From [Flexibacter] sp. ATCC 35208 (GTDB lineage Bacteria > Bacteroidota > Bacteroidia > Chitinophagales > Chitinophagaceae): 64,000 nucleotides of DNA. Below, piece by piece: positions 9,318-19,202 of the stretch. A program made the position numbers and the translations under genes. The stretch spans positions 71,095 to 135,094 of the forward strand of contig NZ_MTKN01000021.1 in assembly GCF_001975825.1 (NCBI RefSeq), given 5' to 3'. The notes below the pieces were generated by a model. That model did not search any database. It saw only the letters and a program-made list of their open reading frames with translations, and was not told the DNA's origin. Positions within the stretch are counted from its first letter, which is position 1; every line of letters starts with the position of its first letter.

Positions 9318-12260
9318 TTAGAACTCAAGGTTAATGTTGATGGAATAAGTACGTGGACGAGGATAGAATGCGCTTTCAAATCCATTGGTCACCTCAGGAT
9401 CCTGTCCGGTGTATTTGGTGATGGTGAATACATTCTGCGCAATAGCGCCGATACGCATATTCACGTGCTTTGCTACTTTTCCAAAGTTATAAGCGACAGA
9501 TAGATTATCCATTCTCAGGAAAGAGGCATTCTCTACATAATAGTCTGAGTAATATTGGCGGGTCTTGAAGCCTGTTTTCAGATAATCTTTATGCAGGTTG
9601 TTCAGGGCCGCATCTACATACTGTACAGTTTCCCAGGCGCTCAGACTCATCTTCGTATTGTTGTATACATAGTTGCCGATGTTTGCGCGCAGGGTAAAGC
9701 CACCGGACCATTTCTTATAAGTAGCTTGTGTGTTGAAGCCGAGCAACCAGGTGGCTGCAGGAGAATGATAGCGGTACAGGTCACTTTCGTTGATCACACC
9801 ATCTTTGTTCAGATCAGCATATACACCTTCCAGCGGTTTGCCTGATGCATCGTATACCTGTTTGTATACATAGAACATATTGGGTTGGTAACCGGCTGTA
9901 AGTATCTGAATCCCTCTTCCACCCACAGCAGTACCAGTATAAGTGCCCACTGTATTTGAACCCTTTACCAGGGAAATATTGGTCACTTTTGTGTACTGGT
10001 TGGTGGCATTGAAATTCACATCCAGTTTGAAATCACGCTTACTGATCGGCGTAGTATTCAGCTGAAATTCAAAACCATGGCTTTCAATATTACCCACGTT
10101 GGTAGTAGCTGTCTGGTCAAAGTTGGTACCAGCTGCCACAGATACATCGGCCAACAGATCGTAGGTTTTGCGGTTGTAATATTCAATTGAACCGGAGATC
10201 CTGTTGTTTAAAAAACCAAAGTCCAGGCCATAGTTGAATGCCTTTGTTGTTTCCCATTTCAGATCGTATACATAGACAGATGGTCTGTATACATACAAAT
10301 ATTCATCCCCAAAGCGATAGTTTGCGTAACTGTTTCCCTTTTGATACACGGATAGGTAGCTATAGTTGCCGATGCCATCCTGTTGTCCTGTTACACCATA
10401 ACTGGCCCTTAATTTTAAGTTATTAAGTACCTTATTGTATTTCAGAAAATTCTCGTCTGTTACATTCCAGGCCACTGCTACAGAAGGGAAAGTACCCCAT
10501 CTGTTTTCAGGGCTGAAGCGGGAGGTACCATCTCTTCTGACGGTTCCTGTGATCATATATTTGGATAATAACGTGTAGTTCACTCTTCCATAATAAGACA
10601 GCAGTACATGTCGCTCATCGGATGCTTTGGCGGTAGACTGCAATTCACCTTTTTCATTATAATAAGTGATAGCAGGGCTTTTGGCGCTCCAATGCTGGTA
10701 ATCATAACCGGCAGTTGCATCAAAGCGGTGCGTGTTATTAATGTTCTTCGCGTAATTCAGGTACCCTGTGAACAATTTGTTCTTCATTGTCTGGGAATAC
10801 GTGTTATTAGATCCCCCCACGCTATAGCCATCTGCAGAAGCAGCTGGTATATATACAGAGCCTTCACCCTTACTATAGTCGTAACCTAAGGTGACATGCG
10901 CTTTCAGATCAGGCAGGAAATGGAATCTATAATCCGCATCAAAGTTGCCGATACTTCTGTACACATCACTTTTGCGTTTTTCCTGTTCCAATAATCCTAC
11001 AGGGTTCCTGTTGGCACCGGTAGCAGGTACGCCGCTGTTATCAAGGCTTTCATAAAAACCACCAAAAGTAGAATTACCGGAATATACAGGTTGTGTAGGA
11101 TTGAATGCGACAGAAGACCAGATGGCATCTGTATTGGCAAACCTGTTATTGTTCGCAGCACCTTTCAGGTTGAAGGTCAGGTTTAAATGTTTGTCGAAGA
11201 GGCTGGGTGTGATGACCAGTGAACCTGTGAAACGTTGTGTATTATCCGTCTGCAGGTTACCGTTCTGGTTGTAGTAGCCAACAGAAGCACGGAAAGGCAC
11301 TGCTTTCGCTATCTTTCCGGTTACACCCAGGTTATTGTCCGTACCCATTGCATTCTTAAAAACCTCTTTCTGCCAGTCGGTATTACTACTGCCTAAGAGG
11401 GCTTTTTGAGCATCGGTACCTTGTGTATTGATCACATCTCTGAACTGTGATGGCGACATCATATCAGCTACATTCTTTCTTTGCTGTAGGGTAACTACAG
11501 AAGAGAAGTTGAGTTTCAGCTGATCGCCTTTGCCTTTTTTAGTCGTGATCATCAATACCCCGTTTGAAGCCCTGGAACCGTAGATGGCTGTAGATGCAGC
11601 ATCTTTTAGTACGGTAATGCTTTCAATATCATTGGGGTTGATCATACTTAAAAAGTTGTCAGAATTCCCGCTGATACCACCTGTTTCCAGTGGCACACCA
11701 TCCAATACGATCAGCGGTGCATTGCTGGCACTTAAAGAGGCGCCACCACGTATGCGGATGGTACTACCAGCGGTGGGAGAACCACTATTGGTCATGATCT
11801 GCACACCTGAAGCTTTACCACTGATCAGCTGTTCAGAAGAACCGACTAATCCCGGGTTAAAGTCTTTGGTACTGATGCTGACAGCGGAACCTGTCATATC
11901 TTTTTTAGTTTTGGTGCCATAGCCGATCACGACTATTTCTTCCAGTTTTTTGTCTTCGAAAGACATTACAACCTGTACGGTGTCACCTGCCACTTTTACG
12001 ACTTTTTTAGCCGCACCTACATAGGTAAATTCCAGTACATCTTTTCCTGAAGGCAGTTGCACGGTAAACGCTCCGGAAGCATCGGTCAGGGTGCTGGTGG
12101 TTGTACCGCTTACAAGTACGGACACTCTTTCAAGTGCTTTCCCGCCTTCATCGGTCACAGTACCTTTTACGATACGACTTTGCCCCTGAGCATGCACTCC
12201 CAGAAAGCTAACCGCCATGCACAGGCAGAATAGAAATTTGCGGAAAATTGATTTCTTCAT
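9318..12260 (-). CDS. SusC/RagA TonB-dependent glycan transporter
   Basis: The 980-residue protein has a signal peptide (cleavage after LGVHAQ), a CarboxypepD-regulatory-like domain (RIVKGTVTDEGGKALERVSV), the TonB box region EEIVVIGYGT and a plug with IRIRGGASLSASNAPLIVLDGVP and VLKDAASTAIYGSRASNGV. A 22-strand barrel ending in an aromatic residue (NINLEF) follows. There is no STN domain, so it is a pure importer, consistent with control by the hybrid two-component regulator rather than an anti-sigma factor. It imports oligosaccharides released at the surface, using TonB energy. It is followed 4 bp later by its SusD partner. Confidence 0.95.
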   Translation of the reverse strand: MKKSIFRKFLFCLCMAVSFLGVHAQGQSRIVKGTVTDEGGKALERVSVLVSGTTTSTLTDASGAFTVQLPSGKDVLEFTYVGAAKKVVKVAGDTVQVVMSFEDKKLEEIVVIGYGTKTKKDMTGSAVSISTKDFNPGLVGSSEQLISGKASGVQIMTNSGSPTAGSTIRIRGGASLSASNAPLIVLDGVPLETGGISGNSDNFLSMINPNDIESITVLKDAASTAIYGSRASNGVLMITTKKGKGDQLKLNFSSVVTLQQRKNVADMMSPSQFRDVINTQGTDAQKALLGSSNTDWQKEVFKNAMGTDNNLGVTGKIAKAVPFRASVGYYNQNGNLQTDNTQRFTGSLVITPSLFDKHLNLTFNLKGAANNNRFANTDAIWSSVAFNPTQPVYSGNSTFGGFYESLDNSGVPATGANRNPVGLLEQEKRKSDVYRSIGNFDADYRFHFLPDLKAHVTLGYDYSKGEGSVYIPAASADGYSVGGSNNTYSQTMKNKLFTGYLNYAKNINNTHRFDATAGYDYQHWSAKSPAITYYNEKGELQSTAKASDERHVLLSYYGRVNYTLLSKYMITGTVRRDGTSRFSPENRWGTFPSVAVAWNVTDENFLKYNKVLNNLKLRASYGVTGQQDGIGNYSYLSVYQKGNSYANYRFGDEYLYVYRPSVYVYDLKWETTKAFNYGLDFGFLNNRISGSIEYYNRKTYDLLADVSVAAGTNFDQTATTNVGNIESHGFEFQLNTTPISKRDFKLDVNFNATNQYTKVTNISLVKGSNTVGTYTGTAVGGRGIQILTAGYQPNMFYVYKQVYDASGKPLEGVYADLNKDGVINESDLYRYHSPAATWLLGFNTQATYKKWSGGFTLRANIGNYVYNNTKMSLSAWETVQYVDAALNNLHKDYLKTGFKTRQYYSDYYVENASFLRMDNLSVAYNFGKVAKHVNMRIGAIAQNVFTITKYTGQDPEVTNGFESAFYPRPRTYSININLEF

Positions 12261-12291
12261 ATTGTGGAATTAAAAATTTTATACGATCTGT

Positions 12292-14772
12292 TTATTCAAG
12301 CCAGATGGCTCCAATGTCTATGGAAGCGTTGTCTGGCACCTTGTCTGATGTGGAAATGTTTAGTGTTTCAATTTTATAAATATTAAAGTCAATGTTGGTT
12401 TTTGGTATGAAATACTGATTCATGAATGCCGGGTATGGACGAGGCAATAAAGCTGTACTATCCTGTGCTAAAGCTGCAATAGGTATCTTATAAATATGCT
12501 GGTCATTGTTTAATGAAATTTGTTGTGAATAGGTGTACCCGTCTGTAGTAATAAAGCCAATATTTAATGCTGTTAATGTAGTTGCAGGAATGAATAAACA
12601 CAAGAATTTTGTAGCTTGTAATTGTTGGTTGCTATTAATATTCTTTCTCCAAAAGAAGCGCGCATTGTCATCTTTTACATGCATTGTATATTGCTGTACA
12701 GTGGCGGCGTACGGTTGTTCTTTGTAAGGTGCAGCCTGTATGAAGGATCTTTCAGACAGGGAATAATATTCCATTTCTCCATCAAGGATGTTCGCATCTG
12801 TAATGGCTGTTTCAAAATACTGCGTCACAGTAAAATTCCAGTCAAGCGGAGCACCCGCTTCTTTTTGAGGAAATGTATAGCTATTACCGTTACTATATAC
12901 AGTGATGGTGTATTTTAAATTTTCACTTCTTACCATGGTGGCAGGAATAGTTCCCTGATAGGTATATCCATGTCTTCTTTCTAAACGGATATAAGGATTG
13001 TGATCAGACCAGAAAGAAACATGATCTGTTTGCAATATCACAGAGTCGGGAAATGAAGGTCCTGCTATATCTGCTGTTATAGATATGTTTTGCCCACTAT
13101 CCGCCGCAGCCAAAGGTGTATGGACAACTTCGAACTGTTTTAACTGCGCTGGTGGCGCTACAAATTCACCCAATTTAATATGCTCCCATTCAGTGGCAGC
13201 AGACCATCGCCGGGTATCTTCCTTCATCAGTAAATAAACACCAGGAGTGATGTTAAAAGCACCTTTTTCGGCGATGGTATCTCTTTCTGAGTGGAGGTTC
13301 CTGACAATAAAATGGGTACCCAGATCAGGCAATTGCAATTGCATAGGCCATTTGTTCCATGCAATGGTTACGACCTCCTTATTGGGTGCAGGGCGTGCAA
13401 AGGGATCTGCCACCTGTATCGCATCAGGCATCAACTCTAATCTCCATACTCCGTTTTCCAGTTTATCCAGGAAATAAGCACCCGTGCCTTCATACTTTAC
13501 TACAGGTGAGTTGCCATAACCTGCGATGGTGGTGAGTTGTGAAGGTGCTATTGGTTGAACGGTGGTATTGTTAGAATAAAAATATTGTTGTGGATTATTG
13601 AGCAGACTAAGGTCTTCCTGATAACTGACCCGGAAATTACCGAAAACAGTATCTGCCGGATAGGCAGGAAATTGTTCTCCCCGTTTTACCTCTTTCGCCA
13701 CTGCTGCTGCTATTTTCATACTCAGCGCTTTCCGGGGTGTATAGGCCAGGTTTAAATAATGTGTCTGGTATTCTGTATTATAAGCAGCGATATCGATGGG
13801 ATCATAAGCAAACTGGGTGATCCACTGAAAACCCTGTGAACGGAATGTCCGCGTCATAGCCGGGTACATATAACTATAGGTGATATCTGCCGGATCGAAT
13901 TCATAGATAGCTTTGGCTTTTGTGGCAAATCCTTTTTCGTTGGAGAAAGGGATGTTGTACTGATCTACATAAGGCAGAAAATTCCCCTTTCGCGTATGTC
14001 CGGCAACCAGGCCAATAGGATACCACTGGTAGGTAGTGCCTTGAATATCAGAATCATAGTAAGCAGAAACATGCTCCCGGTTATGGCTTACATTGTAGAA
14101 TATTGGTTTCTTATTCCCTGTCGATCTGATGGCCGCGACCATAGTGCCAATGTACTTTTTAGTATCTAAAGGGTCTCCTGCATGGCAAGGCTCATTATTG
14201 ATTTCAAAGCCTACGATGGCAGGATCCTCTTTGTAAGCCTTTCCTGTATAAGGATTGACGTGTGTGAGCAATTGTTTGATATAGGTTTCCTGGGCAGCAA
14301 TAGCTTTGGGATTCTTATGCACATCACATTTGTCATATAAATAGGAAAACCCACCTGTTGGCTCATTCCTTTCCGGGTAGCCATTCCCAAAATTGGTCAT
14401 ACAGGTGATTAACACCCTGATTCCCCGTTGCTGTACCCTGGAAATCAGGTAATCGAGGAGATCAAGGTGTTCATTTTGTTGTAACCTTCCGATGGAATCG
14501 GTAATTTCTACATCCCATATATGTATTCTGTAAGCATTGAATCCAAGGCGGGAAAAATGGTATACGTCTTTGTCAATAGCTGCTTTGTGATCTTTGACCT
14601 GGCGATAGGCATGTGCAAAAGGGAGGGTATAGTTCACTCCATAAAAGGAGGCCTCTTTTTTACTATCCGACCAGCGCATCACACCAGATTTATCAACGTA
14701 GATAGTCTGTTGAGCAAACGTGGCCGTAAAATACAAGCACATGCAAAGGAGTGGAATTGCCTTTAGGGACAT
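12292..14772 (-). CDS. Clan GH-A (GH5-like) glycoside hydrolase
   Basis: The 826-residue protein has a signal peptide (CMCLYFTATFAQ). The N-terminal 420 residues form a GH-A barrel: FYGVNYTLPFAHAYR, YRIHIWDVE, IVGFEINNEPCH with the acid/base Glu about residue 194, and KAIYEFDPAD, whose Glu about 291 is a likely nucleophile. The C-terminal 400 residues look like beta-sandwich modules. GH5 (mannanase/cellulase-like) is the safe label. Because it sits with GH53 and GH2 in a galactan-type locus, a GH147-like beta-galactosidase or exo-galactanase is a reasonable alternative. It is the first gene of the operon; its stop is 31 bp from the susC start. Confidence 0.8.
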   Translation of the reverse strand: MSLKAIPLLCMCLYFTATFAQQTIYVDKSGVMRWSDSKKEASFYGVNYTLPFAHAYRQVKDHKAAIDKDVYHFSRLGFNAYRIHIWDVEITDSIGRLQQNEHLDLLDYLISRVQQRGIRVLITCMTNFGNGYPERNEPTGGFSYLYDKCDVHKNPKAIAAQETYIKQLLTHVNPYTGKAYKEDPAIVGFEINNEPCHAGDPLDTKKYIGTMVAAIRSTGNKKPIFYNVSHNREHVSAYYDSDIQGTTYQWYPIGLVAGHTRKGNFLPYVDQYNIPFSNEKGFATKAKAIYEFDPADITYSYMYPAMTRTFRSQGFQWITQFAYDPIDIAAYNTEYQTHYLNLAYTPRKALSMKIAAAVAKEVKRGEQFPAYPADTVFGNFRVSYQEDLSLLNNPQQYFYSNNTTVQPIAPSQLTTIAGYGNSPVVKYEGTGAYFLDKLENGVWRLELMPDAIQVADPFARPAPNKEVVTIAWNKWPMQLQLPDLGTHFIVRNLHSERDTIAEKGAFNITPGVYLLMKEDTRRWSAATEWEHIKLGEFVAPPAQLKQFEVVHTPLAAADSGQNISITADIAGPSFPDSVILQTDHVSFWSDHNPYIRLERRHGYTYQGTIPATMVRSENLKYTITVYSNGNSYTFPQKEAGAPLDWNFTVTQYFETAITDANILDGEMEYYSLSERSFIQAAPYKEQPYAATVQQYTMHVKDDNARFFWRKNINSNQQLQATKFLCLFIPATTLTALNIGFITTDGYTYSQQISLNNDQHIYKIPIAALAQDSTALLPRPYPAFMNQYFIPKTNIDFNIYKIETLNISTSDKVPDNASIDIGAIWLE

Positions 14773-14776
14773 AAAT

Positions 14777-14801
14777 AACCGTATCAGTTTTTCGTACGGT
14801 T
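14777..14801 (-). promoter_or_regulatory. Inverted repeat upstream of the galactan operon, possible operator
   Basis: AACCGTA at 14777-14783 and TACGGTT at 14795-14801 form perfect 7-bp arms with an 11-bp spacer, about one helical turn and a half between arm centres. It lies just 5' of the GH5-like start in the 112-bp gap after the regulator gene. This is a plausible site for the AraC-type output domain of the neighbouring hybrid sensor, but no binding consensus is known to me for it. Confidence 0.4.
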
Positions 14802-14884
14802 CGAAACTATTTAAGATTCGTTTTTAAGTGCGGCTGATATCGGACATAATAGGATAAAATTTAGACAACGGACACATATATTGA

Positions 14885-17800
14885 TTATATGTTATTTTTA
14901 ATATATTGAGAAGGTGTAACTCCGAATTCTGACTGGAAACATTTGGAGAAATAGGAGGCTTCAGAAAATCCGACCATATACATGACCTCTGCCACGGTGA
15001 ATTTGTTCTGTTGTAAGAGAACGGCGGCTTTTTTCATCCTGATGGAGCGGATGTATTCAACCGGGGTGAGGCTGGTAAGTTGCTTTATTTTGCGGTACAG
15101 TTGTTTAGAACTGGTAAAGCTCAGTTCACTGAGTACCTGAACATTGAACTGGGGATCGTCCATTTTTTCCTCTATGATCTGGGTGATATCGGAGAGGAAC
15201 TGCTCATCTCTGGATAGGGTCTTGTTTTCTTTTGGGTCAGTGAGGGAGGAAATACGGAGTTGGTGCTCCATGTCTTCCCGGCGTTTGAGTAGTTGCTCCA
15301 TTCTTGAGAGCAGGATAGATATATCAAAAGGTTTGGACATAAAGGCATCGGCGCCAAGGTCGATGCTGTTTAGTTCGGTTTGCCGGTCGTCTTTTGCAGT
15401 TAATAATATAATAGGTATGGTGGCGGTCATGACTTGTTTTTTGAGTCGTCTGCTCATTTCAAGGCCGTCCATCACAGGCATCATGACATCAACGATGATG
15501 AGGTCTGGCTGCCATTCGAGGCTGAGGGATTCTCCTTTTTTGCCGTCGTGGGCGATTTTGATTTGGTATTGGGGGGCGAGGGCATGGTGTAGGAAATCTG
15601 TTATTTCATGGTTGTCGTCTACGATGAGGATCTTTTTTTGGGGGGAGGGATGCTTTCCTGGTTGTTCTGGCAGGGTGTGCTGTTCTCCTGAAAGGGTGTG
15701 CTGGTTTTTTGAATGGGTGTTATGTTCACCTGAAAGGTCGCTCTGTTCTCCTGAAGGGGTGTGCTGGTTTTTTGAATGGATGTTATGTTCCCCTGAAAGG
15801 TTGCTCTGTTCTCCTGAAGGGGTGTGCTGGTTTTTTGAATGGATGTTATATTCCCCTGGAAGGTTGTTATGTTCTCCTGAAAGGGGGTGCTGGTTTTTTG
15901 AATGGATGTTATGTTCCCCTGAAAAGTTGCTCTGTTCTCCTGAAGGGTTGTGCTGGTTTTTTGAATGGGTGTTATGTTCCCCTGAAAAGTTGCCCTGTTC
16001 TCCTGAAAGGGTGTGCTGGTTTTTTGAATGGGTGTTATGTTCCCCTGAAAGGTTGCTCTGTTCTCCTGAAGGGGTGTGCTGGTTCTTATGTTCCCCCATA
16101 ATGGGAACAGCCACTCTTTCAGAAATAGGCAAACTGACTGTCACCGTAGTCCCTTCTCCTTCTACAGAGGCTATCGTGACATACCCGCCTAGTTGTTCCG
16201 CATAGTTCCTCACCAGGTAAAGCCCTATACCAGAACCTTCCTTATTCCTCGCCGTAATGGAAGATTTGAAAAATCGCTCAAATACATATGGCAGATCAGC
16301 AACTGGAATACCAATGCCAGTATCGGTTACTTTTATTGCCACTACATTGTTTTGCCGGGTGATATCCAGATGGATAGCCCCTCCTTCAGGCGTATACCGA
16401 CAGGCATTGGATAGCAGGTTAGTGATGATCGCCTCTGTTCTGATCACATCAGTATCCATATAAATCTCTTCCCTGTTGCAGGTGAAAGTAAAAGATATCT
16501 GCTGGTTGCTAAAAGAGTCATACAGCTTTCTGGCGAAAGTCACCAGTTCCAGCTTTGACAATACCAAGGCGGAAAGCGCACTGCTATCAGCCCTGTTGAA
16601 GTTCAGTACCCTGTGAATTAAAGCGTTCAGCTTCAGCGCATTTTGCTGTATCCCTTCGAGTTGCTTCTTTTTCAGCGGACTTCTGCTTTCTGCCAGCATC
16701 TGGCTTACAGGTGCAAGGATCAGACTGAGGGGCGTTTTTAGCTCATGAGAGATATCGGTGAAAAAGTTGAGTTTCAGATTGGTCAGCTCTACCGTTTTTT
16801 GTTTTTCTATACGCTCGATCTTGAGATTATGCCTTACCCTGAAGAAGTTGATTGCCCAGAGCACGAGTCCGACCACGATCAAAAAATAAATCGCTTTCGC
16901 CAGATTGGTATAGTACCATGGTGGAATAATGGTGATCGATAGCTTTAACGGATTGGCAAATGGTTTTCCATATGCATCGAGTTTACTCACCAGCAGGGTA
17001 TAATGCCCGTAACTGAGATTGGTGTAGGTGATCAGGTTATTATTGAGTGGCAATGTATTCCAGTCATCATCTATTTGCGTGATCCTGTATACATACCGGG
17101 TGCCTTCAGGATCTGAATAACTGAGGTCAGAAACGGCGAAAGCAAGGTTGTTCTGCTCATGACTCAGACGGATATCGTTCTTATATCTTATAGATCCGGA
17201 TAGTTTACCATTGATATACATGGCGGTGAGATACAGCTGATTGCCGGCACCAGTGGCAGGTTGTATAACCGATGCCGCGATCCCTAATTCATCAGCTCCT
17301 CCCAGGTAGACGGCATGCTGGTCCTTATCATAATACATGGAAGTAAAGGCAGATTGCCCACTGTTGAATCGCTGTACCGTGGTGGTATTTCTGTCCATCA
17401 TCCAGATACCTTCACTGGTGGAGATCCAGATATTGGCATCTACCTGTTCCATGCTTAATATCTGGTCAGCTTTAAATGGGATAATCTTTTGCTGGCCATC
17501 TTTTATTCTGACGATATTGCCGGGGCAACCGATCCAGATTACACCCGCATCATCTGCGAACATATAAGAGGGATGTTTTGATCCATCCATCAGGGTTTCT
17601 ACCTGATTGGTGTGTGGGTTAATCTTATGCACGGCCCTGTTATAAATTAATGCCCAGATATTTCCCTGCGGATCTTTTGTAAGCTGGTTCACGGAGTTGC
17701 CGGCCAGTCCATTGTGAGCAGCGAAGTTGTGCATGGCTATAATAGGAGCTGCAGTGAGCAGGGACCTATCCACCACAAAAATCCCTCCCAGGTAGGTGGC

Positions 17801-19144
17801 GATCCATAACCTTTGCTGGTCGTCTTCCTGAATATTATAGGCCCAGTTAGCATTACGTGACTGAGAGCTATCGATAATATTATAATTGACGAATGCTTTT
17901 GTGTGCCGATCGTATCGATTGATACCACCATCTGTAGCTACCCACACGTTGTTGTTTGTATCTTCAAAGATATCCCTGATGCGGTTGTGCGAAATAGGCA
18001 GGGACTTATCTCCCATCTTATACCATGCAGATGATATCTCATGGCCTCCCGGAGAGGTGCTACGGATAATACCATTTGTACCCCCCAGCCAGTAATCGCC
18101 GTAGTGATCTTTATAGATATTATAAAACCGGTTCCCATCCTTTTCATGAGTGATATCAAAGATGGGGATAACCTGCAGGCTGTTGTGGTTTTGTAACAGG
18201 GAGATGCCGTAGTCGGTACCCAGCCAAATGTTGGCTTCTTTGTCGGCAAACAGGCTCCAGATAATGTTATTGACGATAGAGCCTTTGTTGCGGGCGTCAT
18301 GTACAATATGCTCCAATTGCTCAGAGGCGGGGTCGTATATGTAAAACCCGGCGTCGGTACCTATCAGCAGGTTATTCCTGTTGTCAGTCATCAATGACTT
18401 TACAGAATGGTCCTGGAGGATGGGTAGTTTGACGGCGAGGTTTTTAATCAGATCGTAATAATAGATGCCCCCTTCTGTACCTACCCAGATCAGGTTACGC
18501 ACCGTGTCTTCAAATAAAGCGTTGACAAAAAGGTTGCTGCGTTTATGAAGGTCGGCTAAGGGGATCTGGCGGACCTGTGATTTATCTGCCGAAAGGCAAT
18601 ACAGGCCATTATAAGTGCCGATCAAAATGTCTCCGTCACTGGTACGGGTCAGTGAATAAATGGTGTGGTTGGATAACCCTTTATAGCCGACACTTTCCAG
18701 TTTTTTATGGGTGAAGTTGTATTTAAACAGTCCTTTGAAAGAGCCGATCCACAGATTATCATTTTCAAGCAGCAGGGTGCGTACATCGGTTGGGAATTGT
18801 ACGGGCACTGGTTCATATTCATCTTTTTGGTAGTTATAAAAGAAGATGCCATTTTCCATGGCCAGGCACATCAATTCCTTATTGACGACGATGATGTCGT
18901 AGACAAATGTTTTATGGGAGGTATCCTTACCAAGGTGAGATTGTACAGAAAAGCCGTCATAGCTATAGAGGCCATTGTTGGTACCCAGCCACATGAGGCC
19001 GAGACTATCCTGGGCGAAAGCGTTAATAGTGGTAGCTTCAGGCCCGATAGCAATATTCCTGAATGTATGGTATTGATAGTTCTGGCCCCAAAGTAATTGT
19101 ACTGATAATATGAAGATGGCAGTACAAATAAGTCGCTTCAACAT
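14885..19144 (-). CDS. Hybrid two-component system regulator of the galactan locus
   Basis: The best start is ATG 19144 (MLKRLICTAIFILSVQLLWG signal/membrane anchor), giving about 1419 residues. Domains in order: two seven-bladed periplasmic propellers with repeated WLGTNNGLYSYDG-like blades; a Y_Y_Y domain (YVYRITQIDDDW); a transmembrane helix (AIYFLIVVGLVLWAINFF); HisKA with FFTDISHELKTPL (His about 800); HATPase with LLSNACRYTPEGG; a receiver with DLIIVDVMMPVMDG (Asp about 1218); and an AraC-type HTH ending FQSEFGVTPSQYIKNNI. It senses a sugar in the periplasm and activates the adjacent operon. The linker between HATPase and receiver holds seven copies of a hydrophilic repeat, absent in ordinary members. 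It is transcribed from the 19145-19291 gap. Confidence 0.95.
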   Translation of the reverse strand: MLKRLICTAIFILSVQLLWGQNYQYHTFRNIAIGPEATTINAFAQDSLGLMWLGTNNGLYSYDGFSVQSHLGKDTSHKTFVYDIIVVNKELMCLAMENGIFFYNYQKDEYEPVPVQFPTDVRTLLLENDNLWIGSFKGLFKYNFTHKKLESVGYKGLSNHTIYSLTRTSDGDILIGTYNGLYCLSADKSQVRQIPLADLHKRSNLFVNALFEDTVRNLIWVGTEGGIYYYDLIKNLAVKLPILQDHSVKSLMTDNRNNLLIGTDAGFYIYDPASEQLEHIVHDARNKGSIVNNIIWSLFADKEANIWLGTDYGISLLQNHNSLQVIPIFDITHEKDGNRFYNIYKDHYGDYWLGGTNGIIRSTSPGGHEISSAWYKMGDKSLPISHNRIRDIFEDTNNNVWVATDGGINRYDRHTKAFVNYNIIDSSQSRNANWAYNIQEDDQQRLWIATYLGGIFVVDRSLLTAAPIIAMHNFAAHNGLAGNSVNQLTKDPQGNIWALIYNRAVHKINPHTNQVETLMDGSKHPSYMFADDAGVIWIGCPGNIVRIKDGQQKIIPFKADQILSMEQVDANIWISTSEGIWMMDRNTTTVQRFNSGQSAFTSMYYDKDQHAVYLGGADELGIAASVIQPATGAGNQLYLTAMYINGKLSGSIRYKNDIRLSHEQNNLAFAVSDLSYSDPEGTRYVYRITQIDDDWNTLPLNNNLITYTNLSYGHYTLLVSKLDAYGKPFANPLKLSITIIPPWYYTNLAKAIYFLIVVGLVLWAINFFRVRHNLKIERIEKQKTVELTNLKLNFFTDISHELKTPLSLILAPVSQMLAESRSPLKKKQLEGIQQNALKLNALIHRVLNFNRADSSALSALVLSKLELVTFARKLYDSFSNQQISFTFTCNREEIYMDTDVIRTEAIITNLLSNACRYTPEGGAIHLDITRQNNVVAIKVTDTGIGIPVADLPYVFERFFKSSITARNKEGSGIGLYLVRNYAEQLGGYVTIASVEGEGTTVTVSLPISERVAVPIMGEHKNQHTPSGEQSNLSGEHNTHSKNQHTLSGEQGNFSGEHNTHSKNQHNPSGEQSNFSGEHNIHSKNQHPLSGEHNNLPGEYNIHSKNQHTPSGEQSNLSGEHNIHSKNQHTPSGEQSDLSGEHNTHSKNQHTLSGEQHTLPEQPGKHPSPQKKILIVDDNHEITDFLHHALAPQYQIKIAHDGKKGESLSLEWQPDLIIVDVMMPVMDGLEMSRRLKKQVMTATIPIILLTAKDDRQTELNSIDLGADAFMSKPFDISILLSRMEQLLKRREDMEHQLRISSLTDPKENKTLSRDEQFLSDITQIIEEKMDDPQFNVQVLSELSFTSSKQLYRKIKQLTSLTPVEYIRSIRMKKAAVLLQQNKFTVAEVMYMVGFSEASYFSKCFQSEFGVTPSQYIKNNI
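15676..16098. repeat. 63-bp tandem repeat inside the hybrid regulator gene
   Basis: The string GTGCTGGTTTTTTGAATG recurs at 15698, 15761, 15824, 15887, 15950 and 16013, exactly 63 bp apart, and its first 9 bp again at 16076. Each unit encodes 21 residues made of three heptads that all start with Ser: SGEHNTH, SKNQHTP, SGEQSNL (typical versions). The 63-bp multiple keeps the reading frame. It encodes roughly residues 1015-1157 between the kinase and receiver domains. Confidence 0.97.
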
Positions 19145-19202
19145 ACGGTACAAATGTAGGGGGAAATTTCGGAACTGGTAAAAAATGAGGCCTTGGGGGC
19201 TG

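Noticed and set aside
15676..16098. 63-bp repeats considered as CRISPR or mobile element
   Set aside because: No unique spacers; the repeats are contiguous, in frame and inside a signalling gene.
15144..16205. 353-residue plus-strand frame rich in Cys and Trp repeats (WFFEWVLCSPE)
   Set aside because: It is the antisense of the 63-bp repeat in the hybrid regulator; the multiple-of-three period keeps all frames open.
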